From: Sphingobacterium sp. LZ7M1
GTDB taxonomy: Bacteria > Bacteroidota > Bacteroidia > Sphingobacteriales > Sphingobacteriaceae
DNA length: 64,000 bases
Assembly (NCBI RefSeq): GCF_024296865.1
Contig: NZ_CP101134.1
Location: 186,001-250,000 of the forward strand
Direction of reading: 5' to 3'
Positions 25,721-32,891 of this stretch are shown one piece after another (position 1 is the stretch's first letter; each line of letters opens with the position of its first letter). The notes under the pieces were generated by a model. It ran no database searches and was not told where the DNA came from. It saw only the letters and a program-made list of their open reading frames with translations. The translations under genes and the position numbers were made by a program.

Positions 25721-26785
25721 ATGGCATATCAAGATTCTGCAATCATATTGACATGGCCAGATGCTACCATCCGTGGAGATGAAAAATGGATGATGTTTTT
25801 CAAAAAAATTGGTATTGTCAAAAATTTAAACTTCAAGGTTGGGCATACCGGTGTTGTCTTGGTAAATCACCAGACGGGCGAGTTGCTCTTTTATGATTTT
25901 GGCCGCTATATAACCCCCCGAGGTTACGGAAGGGCACGATCGAAGGATTCCGACCCAATGCTGGAGATCAAGGTCAAGGCTAAGTTCAAGAATGGCCAGA
26001 TCGAAAACATCCAAGAGATCATTGCTGCAATCGAACCCTTAAAAGGTGCCATGTATGGTGAGGGAAGGGTCTTTTTCAGCGTGGCCAGCGATATCAACTT
26101 TGAAATCGCCAAGGATTATGGTGATAAATGCGTAGAGGAGGGTACATACCCCTATGGCGCTGTCGCTAAGAATAACAACAACTGTTCCCGATTCATTACC
26201 AGGATGTTGATGAAGGCTTCCAAGAAATATCATTTCTGGCACGGTATCAACCTGCCGGAAACCATTAAAGCGAGCCCTATCAGCAATATCGTGAATGTTT
26301 GCAAGAGCAGGATGGTGAACAGCTATAGCCCTTCGGACGGGTTTCAGTCATTCAAGATGGACCGTTGGAAGTCTTTCTTTTTTCTGGTTAAACAGCTGGG
26401 AGATAATGTGTTCAGGAACAAGGCGGATCTACTGCCCAATGACTTGATCATCGGTGCCGTTAATTTTGGGTCTAAACCTATCACCGTTCCTAAACATGCG
26501 AAATATCTTGGCGGCGTTGGTGATGGGGCATGGTACTACCTTCACGAAAGACCGGATGCGCAGATTGAGATCAGCCGATATTCGACCTTAGGCAACCTGG
26601 AATACGTTGTTTTGGGCGAGGCGTCCCAGCCTGTGGATTTTCATGAGGATTGGGAGATTACCTATGATAGCCATCTGATGTTTACCCATATCCTGCAGCA
26701 TAACCAGAAGATTAGGATCAATCATATTGAAGTCCTCTCTACCGAGGATTATAAATTCAAAAATTTATTGGAAAGGTACGCGTAG
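25721..26785 (+). CDS. DUF6695-like protein, possible permuted NlpC/P60-fold hydrolase
   Basis: 354 residues, no signal peptide or membrane helix. The first half carries GHTGVVLVNHQTGELLFYDFGRYITP (H42) and, about 110 residues later, NNNNCSRFITRML (C155). A histidine before a cysteine in an NC-type motif is the order seen in circularly permuted NlpC/P60 proteins (LRAT/YiiX-like), so a thiol hydrolase or acyltransferase fold is plausible. The second half (about 200-354) is an unrecognised beta-rich region. The gene follows the Lrp regulator by 9 bp. The family name is from memory, and the fold is inferred. Confidence 0.6.
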   Translation: MAYQDSAIILTWPDATIRGDEKWMMFFKKIGIVKNLNFKVGHTGVVLVNHQTGELLFYDFGRYITPRGYGRARSKDSDPMLEIKVKAKFKNGQIENIQEIIAAIEPLKGAMYGEGRVFFSVASDINFEIAKDYGDKCVEEGTYPYGAVAKNNNNCSRFITRMLMKASKKYHFWHGINLPETIKASPISNIVNVCKSRMVNSYSPSDGFQSFKMDRWKSFFFLVKQLGDNVFRNKADLLPNDLIIGAVNFGSKPITVPKHAKYLGGVGDGAWYYLHERPDAQIEISRYSTLGNLEYVVLGEASQPVDFHEDWEITYDSHLMFTHILQHNQKIRINHIEVLSTEDYKFKNLLERYA

Positions 26786-26789
26786 CTGC

Positions 26790-27461
26790 CTAAACTTGCC
26801 AATCAATGGCTTGTTTCCCATGTTGTTGCAGGTAACTGTTTGCCTGTGAGAAATGGGCGCATCCGAAGAATCCTCTGTAAACCGATAGTGGTGAAGGGTG
26901 TACAGCGGTTAAGATAAGGTGCTTGCTGCTATCGATCAATGCTGATTTCTTGATGGCATAGCTTCCCCACAGTAAGAATACGACATGTTCGCTCTGCTCT
27001 GATATCCCTTTGATGATCTCATCCGTAAAATATTCCCATCCTTTCTTCTGGTGCGAACCGGCTTCGTGTGCTCGAACCGTTAAGGTTGCGTTCAAGAGCA
27101 AAACGCCTTGTTTGGCCCATTTTGTCAGATCGCCATGGTTCGGGTATTGAAATCCTGGAATGTCAGTCACCAATTCGGTATAGATGTTTCTTAAACTGGG
27201 TGGTATGGCAATTCCAGCAGGGACCGAAAAAGACAGCCCATGTGCCTGGCCATCGTTATGATAGGGGTCTTGGCCCAAGATAACTACTTTCAGGTTTTGA
27301 AAAGGGGTCAATTTGAAGGCGTTAAAAACCAGGTCCTGCGGAGGAAAAACCTTGTGCAGGCTTCTTTCCTTTATTACAAACTCGGATAAATCCTGTAAGA
27401 CAGTGCTGTTGAATAAAGGCTTAATGATAGGTTCCCAAGAAGAATCAAAACGGTCAGACAT
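26790..27461 (-). CDS. ung: Uracil-DNA glycosylase, family 1
   Basis: Removes uracil from DNA to start base-excision repair. 223 residues with the catalytic water-activating motif [21 protein letters not shown] (D65) and the DNA-intercalation loop [16 protein letters not shown] (H188), both intact. The length is normal. It converges with the DUF6695 gene, whose stop is 4 bp away, and is otherwise monocistronic. Confidence 0.97.
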   Translation of the reverse strand: MSDRFDSSWEPIIKPLFNSTVLQDLSEFVIKERSLHKVFPPQDLVFNAFKLTPFQNLKVVILGQDPYHNDGQAHGLSFSVPAGIAIPPSLRNIYTELVTDIPGFQYPNHGDLTKWAKQGVLLLNATLTVRAHEAGSHQKKGWEYFTDEIIKGISEQSEHVVFLLWGSYAIKKSALIDSSKHLILTAVHPSPLSVYRGFFGCAHFSQANSYLQQHGKQAIDWQV

Positions 27462-27557
27462 ATGTTTATATAAAATTTTACATTATTTTGCTGTAAACAA
27501 GTTGGATACTACGGCAATTTAACGGATATTTGCAAACTTACAGTATTAAGCATAATT

Positions 27558-28097
27558 ATGTCAAATATAGTTCGCATTATAATTTGTAGTTTGTTGGTGA
27601 TCGGAACGGTTGCATTGTTCTGGATTGGTCAATGGGGCTGGGGGATTTTAGCAATCCTGATTACTATTTTAGCTTGGGTAACCGTGTTCTTCAATGAGAA
27701 GATGCTTATCGCCCAATGGTTCTTGCGCAAAGAACGTATGGACAAAGCTGAAGTTTGGTTGAAGAAAATCAAGAACTACGAAACGGAATTGATCTCTGCT
27801 CAATATGGTTACTACCATATGCTTTTGGGCTTGATCGAATCTCAAAGAGCACCTTTACAATCAGAGAAATATTTCAAGAAAGCCTTGACAATGGGCTTGC
27901 ATATGGATCATAACGTGGCATTGGCCAAGTTAAGCCTTGCTGGTATCGCTATGGCAAAACGTAATAAGCGCGAAGCTGAAAAGCTTCTGGCCGAAGCTAA
28001 GAAAGCTGATAAAAACAAATTGCTGGAAGAGCAGATCAAATTGATGAAAAACCAAATGGGAATGATGGACAAACAACAGTTCCGTTATTCTAGATAA
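27558..28097 (+). CDS. Membrane-anchored TPR-like protein of unknown function
   Basis: 179 residues: two closely spaced transmembrane helices (about 5-22 and 26-46), then a cytoplasmic helical domain with TPR-like pairs (AEVWLKKIKNYETELISAQYGYYHMLLGLIE, QSEKYFKKALTMGLHMDHNVALAKLSLAGIAMAKRNKREAEKLLAEA). The C-terminal tail is Lys- and Met-rich. Probably a scaffold at the inner membrane; I do not recognise a named family. It ends with a very strong terminator. Confidence 0.72.
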   Translation: MSNIVRIIICSLLVIGTVALFWIGQWGWGILAILITILAWVTVFFNEKMLIAQWFLRKERMDKAEVWLKKIKNYETELISAQYGYYHMLLGLIESQRAPLQSEKYFKKALTMGLHMDHNVALAKLSLAGIAMAKRNKREAEKLLAEAKKADKNKLLEEQIKLMKNQMGMMDKQQFRYSR

Positions 28098-28107
28098 CAA
28101 AATATTT

Positions 28108-28153
28108 AAAAAAGGAAAGGGTGGATTTTTGAAAATCCACCCTTTCCTTTTTT
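28108..28153 (+). terminator. Strong hairpin terminator
   Basis: Two perfect 22-base arms (28108-28129 and 28132-28153), beginning with A6 and ending with T6, around a 2-base centre. It lies 10 bases after the stop at 28097. Confidence 0.9.
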
Positions 28154-28285
28154 AGACAGTAGACAACAGATTCAAGACATTAGAATGGCTAAGACTGCCA
28201 ACTATCTCAGTCATTTGGGATAGGGAGCCAGAAAGAGTCTATTGTCTTGTGTCTTATGTCTTATGTCTTGTGTCTATTGTCTATA
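28154..28285. repeat. Heptamer-phased repeat array with an inverted companion
   Basis: Seven 7-mers run head to tail from 28237 to 28285: GTCTATT, GTCTTGT, GTCTTAT, GTCTTAT, GTCTTGT, GTCTATT, GTCTATA. At 28154-28180 the complementary form appears as AGACAGT, AGACAAC, AGATTCA, AGACAT. The two parts face each other across about 56 bp. It directly abuts the 3' end of the dipeptidase gene. Confidence 0.8.
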
Positions 28286-28287
28286 AC

Positions 28288-29448
28288 CTATTTCTCATTC
28301 TCCTTAAGGACTCTCAGGAAGTTCAATCCCATGATCTTAGCGACATCTTCCTTGCTGTAGCCTCTTTCCAGCAATGCTTTTGTGAGGACCGGGAATTTGG
28401 TGACATCTTCTAGTTCCTGAGGCGGAGATTCAATGCCATCAAAGTCGGATCCTATGGCTACATGGTCGATGCCCGCCTTTGCGACCAGATGGTCTATGTG
28501 CTTAAGTACATTTTCAAAAGGGGCATTAGCTTCATGCTTTAGCTTTGGCGAAAGGGAACCATACATCTTGCCTATAGATAATTCCTTGTTTGTACTGTCT
28601 TTTTTGTGGGTTTTGTAATAGAGTTTTTTTACTCTCTTCGGGTAGTTGGAATCAAGAAATTCAGAATAAAAATTGACACCTACTACACCACCATTTTTCT
28701 TCAGGGCTTCCAATTGCGCATCTTTCAGGTTGCGATAATGTGGCGTCAATGCTGCTGCATTGCTGTGGGAGACCAATACTGGTTTGCTTGTGATACTCAA
28801 AACATCATAAAATGTTTGTTCACCGGCATGGGAAAGGTCGACCATCATACCGAGGTCGTTCATCTTACTGATAATTTCCTTGCCATGTTCCGTCAAGCCT
28901 TTTCCTTTTTTGTCCTTGGTCTTCACTTCCATGGCAGCTGCCGTCACCCAAGGAAGGTTGTAGTTCCAGGTAAGGGTCAGATAGCGGGCTCCACGATCGT
29001 AAAGTGCCTCCAGATAATCAAGGCGTTCCTCAATCATATTGCCGCCTTCTATTCCAATCAATGCAACGATCTTTCCCTCTCTGTTGATGCGTTCTATATC
29101 TGTAGAACTCTTTGCCAGTTCGATCTTATCCGGATTGTTGGCAATCAATTTCTCTAAGGCATCAATTTGGTCGTTCGCATGTTTGTAGGCATTCTTCTTC
29201 CATTTCTTGTCATCGGACCAAACGGCAAATACCTGAACATCCACTCCACCTTCTTTCAGTCTGGGTAGATCGGTATGACCGGTTTTTATTCTTTTGCCGA
29301 TGTCCTTGCCAGGCAATATGCTTTCGACGATCACATCATTGTGCCCATCCACAACGATCAGGTCTTGATGTATCTGTTTATAATCCTGCCCCATACTGGC
29401 AAAAATAGAACCCCCGAGAAGGAAGGTCAATAAAAACTTCTTTTTCAT
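28288..29448 (-). CDS. Secreted membrane-dipeptidase-like zinc peptidase (M19)
   Basis: 386 residues. The signal peptide ends near FASMGQ (about 20). The first metal-binding motif DGHNDV (H36, D38) is intact, followed by GIEGGNMIE (metal-bridging Glu), VDLSHAG, PVLVSHSNAAAL and IGSDFDGIESPP, the set expected of renal-dipeptidase-type enzymes. It would cleave dipeptides, including D-amino-acid-containing ones, in the periplasm. Its ATG overlaps the stop of the upstream serine hydrolase (TAATG), so the two are translated together, perhaps in peptidoglycan or peptide scavenging. Confidence 0.93.
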   Translation of the reverse strand: MKKKFLLTFLLGGSIFASMGQDYKQIHQDLIVVDGHNDVIVESILPGKDIGKRIKTGHTDLPRLKEGGVDVQVFAVWSDDKKWKKNAYKHANDQIDALEKLIANNPDKIELAKSSTDIERINREGKIVALIGIEGGNMIEERLDYLEALYDRGARYLTLTWNYNLPWVTAAAMEVKTKDKKGKGLTEHGKEIISKMNDLGMMVDLSHAGEQTFYDVLSITSKPVLVSHSNAAALTPHYRNLKDAQLEALKKNGGVVGVNFYSEFLDSNYPKRVKKLYYKTHKKDSTNKELSIGKMYGSLSPKLKHEANAPFENVLKHIDHLVAKAGIDHVAIGSDFDGIESPPQELEDVTKFPVLTKALLERGYSKEDVAKIMGLNFLRVLKENEK

Positions 29449-31178
29449 TATTTAGCGTTAAAAATGGTTTCATAGATGACATCCTGTATACGACTCCTAA
29501 CGTTCAGATCATAGATTTTTGTAGATACCTGCGGATGTACTCTATTTGACAAAAATATATAAATCAATTGGTTATTCGGATCTACCCATATACAAGTCCC
29601 TGTATAACCGGTATGGCCATATACAGATGGATTTGCCAATTTAGAAGGGTAGTCTGCGACTTTCTTAGGGTCATATCGGTCGAAACCCAAACCTCTGCGA
29701 CTTGTTTTCGACTGTTTGGAGGTGAAAAGATCGATGGTCTCCGGTTTATAATACCTCACGCCCCCATATTCGCCTCGATTCAGCAATAGCTGTCCGTAGA
29801 TAGCAAGGTCATTTGCAGAAGCAAACAGGCCCGCATGTCCAGCCACTCCACCGGCCATGGCTGCACCCTCATCATGCACATATCCTTGCAACAGGACCTT
29901 CCGAAAGGCGGTGTCCTGTTGGGTAGGAATGAATTGGTCCTTGTTGAAACGATCTCTCGGAAGATATCCCGCGGTCTTCATCCCAATGGGCCTGTACAAA
30001 ATATCTTGGACATAGTCCTGCATTGGAGTGGAAGTTTCATGTTCAGAGACTTCCTTCATTACATACATGCTGATGTCTGAATAGACATAGTTTCCGATTG
30101 GCTTAACCGGAGAATTCAACATCTCTGGCCACATAACATCTCGGTAGTAATTATTCTTTAGATAGGCATTGTCAGCGACCTTGACTTGATGGGAATCATC
30201 TTTTGTGCGTTGAAGGTCACCAGGTTTCAGGTTCCTGTAGAACGGGATAAAAGGAGTAAAACCAGCCTCATGTAAAAGTACGGTCCTGAGGGTAATATTG
30301 GCTTTATTGCTCTGTTTCGCTTGCCATAGGTAATGTCCCATGGTGCTATCCAGATTGATGATGTTGTTTTCCTGTAAGTGCATCACAACAGGCGTCGTGC
30401 CGGCAATTTTACTGATGGATGCTAAGTCATAGATATCATAAATGCTATTGGCCTGCTTCTTTTCGTAGGTATGGTAGCCATACGCCTTTTCAAAGATTAC
30501 CTGACCATCTTTTATGGCCATGACCATCATCCCCGGAGCGGCATGCTGCTCAACAGCATCCTTCGCAATGGCATCGATCTGATTGGTCATTTTGGCGATG
30601 TCCAGGCCTGACTGTCTGCCTTTGCTGTACTGTAGTCGGGTTTGCGTTGTTTTATTCGTTCCGGCAGTGATACCTAACCCACCGAAGATGGACATTGCCG
30701 CATTCTCCTGGGCACCTTCATCTAAGCTAGGTGCTGTTAAGATGCTGGCAAATCGGCTTAGGTTGGCAGAAGACAAGCCTATATTGATGTAATTGATATC
30801 CTTCCCGAATTTACAGAGAATGACATCCTTTCGATTTACGGCAGATTGAATGACCATCGCCAATTGATCCGGTCTAAACTCGTCTTCCGTACCAGCAACG
30901 ATAATAGTATTGTAGTATTTCGTATGTTCATCATATTGGTCAAAACCAAAGCTCTTTACTTCACCATATCGCTGTAATTGCTGAATAAAGGGTGCATATT
31001 TTACACTGTCCGTACTGATGACCGCTATTCTGCGTTCATCCAAACGCTTGAAGGGCAGGATGTTCTTTTGGTTGTTCAGAAGAACCGTTTGATTGCTGAT
31101 GACCTGTTTATACTGAGCTTGACTAATGGAATACCCGCATAACAGGAATATTGTAAGGAGGTTTAAAAAGCGAATCAT
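29448..31178 (-). CDS. Secreted serine hydrolase (class C beta-lactamase-like) with a GH3 C-terminal-like domain
   Basis: 576 residues. After a signal peptide (to about 21), residues 24-190 resemble the C-terminal domain of GH3 glycosidases (QTVLLNNQKNILPFK, QENAAMSIFGGLGI, TQTRLQYS). Residues 195-576 are a beta-lactamase/transpeptidase-like hydrolase with S254-x-x-K257 (LASISKIAG), NYVYSDIS and the third box YGHTGYTG. Bacteroidota often fuse a complete GH3 N-acetylglucosaminidase to such a hydrolase in proteins of nearly 1000 residues. Here the GH3 catalytic half is missing while the signal peptide is intact. It is coupled to the downstream dipeptidase. Confidence 0.85.
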   Translation of the reverse strand: MIRFLNLLTIFLLCGYSISQAQYKQVISNQTVLLNNQKNILPFKRLDERRIAVISTDSVKYAPFIQQLQRYGEVKSFGFDQYDEHTKYYNTIIVAGTEDEFRPDQLAMVIQSAVNRKDVILCKFGKDINYINIGLSSANLSRFASILTAPSLDEGAQENAAMSIFGGLGITAGTNKTTQTRLQYSKGRQSGLDIAKMTNQIDAIAKDAVEQHAAPGMMVMAIKDGQVIFEKAYGYHTYEKKQANSIYDIYDLASISKIAGTTPVVMHLQENNIINLDSTMGHYLWQAKQSNKANITLRTVLLHEAGFTPFIPFYRNLKPGDLQRTKDDSHQVKVADNAYLKNNYYRDVMWPEMLNSPVKPIGNYVYSDISMYVMKEVSEHETSTPMQDYVQDILYRPIGMKTAGYLPRDRFNKDQFIPTQQDTAFRKVLLQGYVHDEGAAMAGGVAGHAGLFASANDLAIYGQLLLNRGEYGGVRYYKPETIDLFTSKQSKTSRRGLGFDRYDPKKVADYPSKLANPSVYGHTGYTGTCIWVDPNNQLIYIFLSNRVHPQVSTKIYDLNVRSRIQDVIYETIFNAK

Positions 31179-31266
31179 AATTGTTTTTAGGATTTCTTAT
31201 TGTAAATGTACTAATAAAACGCACAAACACGCATTCCCGACCTGTAATAATTCTGTATATTTGAGA

Positions 31267-32538
31267 ATGCCCGAACTGATGGACAATAAAACCGTTTTCA
31301 CTCTCCTAGAGGTGTCCCGAAGCATTCAAAAGACGATTGCTGAGCGATACAAGAGTCTTTATTGGATTAAAGCGGAGATGAACAAATTGAACCATTATTC
31401 CCATTCAGGCCATTGCTACCCCGAACTACTAGAGAAAAAAGAAGGTAAGGTGGTTGCTGAAATGCGGTCTATTTTATGGAAAATGGATTATGAACGCATA
31501 AACAGGCAGTTCATGGAAGTACTTGGAGAACCCTTAAGGGAAGGTATTACCATGCTATTCCAGGCGGGTATATCCTACGATCCGCTGTACGGCTTCAGTC
31601 TGAAGATTATTGATATCGATCCTACCTTTGTGCTTGGAGAACTGGAAAAAGAGAAAAGGGAAAGCATCAAGAAACTGACCGAAGAAGGTATATTTGACGC
31701 CAATAAAAGGCTTCCATTCCCTCTCATCCCTAAGCGATTGGCCATTATCTCTGTTGAGACCAGTAAGGGGCTTTCCGATTTCTTTAAAATTATCAACGGT
31801 AACCCTTGGGGCTATAAAATTGAATGCACGCTCTTTCCTGCCTTATTGCAGGGGGATAAATCCATCAGCTCCATTATTAAGCAATTGGAGGTCATTGCTA
31901 ATAAATTAGAAGATTTTGATGCGGTCGCCATCATTAGAGGTGGAGGAGGAGATGTCGGCTTGAGTTCCTATAACAACTATTTCCTGTCCAAGGCCATTGC
32001 CATCTTTCCAATTCCTGTACTCACAGGGATAGGTCACTCCACAAATGAAACCGTCAGTGAGATGGTCGCGTATAAGAACGCTATTACGCCTAGCGAATTG
32101 GCGGACTTCCTTTTACAGAAGTTCCACAATTTTGCTATCCCTGTGGATAATGCGTTGGAAAGAATGTTGCGAGCAGTTAGAAGGAGCTTTGAAGAAGAAA
32201 ATCTAAAATTAAAACATATCGTGTCTTCAATTTCTTGGAACAGTAAAACCCTCTTGTTAAAAGATAAAGCGGAATTGAACGGGCTACAGGCCCACTTGAT
32301 CAGGTTCAGTAGACAGAGCATAAAGGAAAATCAAGCCCAGCTGCAGCATTTGGAAAGAATGCTAGGTATCGTGAATCCCATTCATATATTAAAAAGAGGC
32401 TTTAGTATCGTGCGGATGGACGGTAAATCTGTCCACAAGCTGGACCAAGTTGAAATAGGTTCTGAACTGGAAATCCAATTGGAAGACGGAAAGATCATTT
32501 CTAAAGTAATAAACAAAGAATCAAACCATGGAAAATAA
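31267..32538 (+). CDS. xseA: Exodeoxyribonuclease VII large subunit
   Basis: Catalytic subunit of exonuclease VII, a single-strand-specific nuclease. About 424 residues: an N-terminal OB-fold (YWIKAEMNKLNHYSHSGHCYPEL), the catalytic domain with AIIRGGGGDVGLSSYNNYFLSKAIA and TGIGHSTNETVSEMVAYKNAITPSELADFL, then a coiled-coil region. A -7 box TATATTTG (31256-31263) lies 3 bases before the ATG at 31267; the ATG at 31279 (MDNKTVF) is an alternative start that this promoter would favour. An open extension to 31126 overlaps the divergent gene and is not credible. Confidence 0.94.
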   Translation: MPELMDNKTVFTLLEVSRSIQKTIAERYKSLYWIKAEMNKLNHYSHSGHCYPELLEKKEGKVVAEMRSILWKMDYERINRQFMEVLGEPLREGITMLFQAGISYDPLYGFSLKIIDIDPTFVLGELEKEKRESIKKLTEEGIFDANKRLPFPLIPKRLAIISVETSKGLSDFFKIINGNPWGYKIECTLFPALLQGDKSISSIIKQLEVIANKLEDFDAVAIIRGGGGDVGLSSYNNYFLSKAIAIFPIPVLTGIGHSTNETVSEMVAYKNAITPSELADFLLQKFHNFAIPVDNALERMLRAVRRSFEEENLKLKHIVSSISWNSKTLLLKDKAELNGLQAHLIRFSRQSIKENQAQLQHLERMLGIVNPIHILKRGFSIVRMDGKSVHKLDQVEIGSELEIQLEDGKIISKVINKESNHGK

Positions 32539-32755
32539 ATACAGCTATAAAGATGCGTTCGAGGAACTTCAACATATTGTTTCAGACATCGAATCTGGTG
32601 ATATTGCTGTAGATGAGTTGACAGCCAAGATCAATAGGGCATCTGAATTGTTGACTATCTGCAAGGCGAAACTAACAGCTTCAGAAGAAGAAGTAGAAAA
32701 ACTATTGCAGAAACTGGAGAATGATAACAAAGCTGGGGAAGGTGATTTTGAATAA
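32528..32755 (+). CDS. xseB: Exodeoxyribonuclease VII small subunit
   Basis: 75-residue helical protein with the conserved core YSYKDAFEELQHIVSDIESGDIAVDEL, the usual size for XseB, which binds the coiled coil of XseA. It overlaps the end of xseA by 11 bp, consistent with translational coupling and a fixed stoichiometry. Confidence 0.95.
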   Translation: MENKYSYKDAFEELQHIVSDIESGDIAVDELTAKINRASELLTICKAKLTASEEEVEKLLQKLENDNKAGEGDFE

Positions 32756-32891
32756 TCACAACAAGCTTTTTTTATAAATTTCAACGCCTGAGTTCAATCA
32801 ATCCCAATTTAACTTCCTAGAGTTAAAGGAAAAGCTATTTCTAAAAGTAAATATTTTTACGTTATTTTGCGCTGTTTAGAATTAGTCTTAA

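Noticed and set aside
28237..28285. Heptamer array considered as a CRISPR
   Set aside because: The units are only 7 bp with no spacers, and there are no cas genes in the window.
28606..29157. A 183-codon plus-strand open frame inside the dipeptidase gene
   Set aside because: It lies wholly antisense to conserved M19 motifs and shows no domain.
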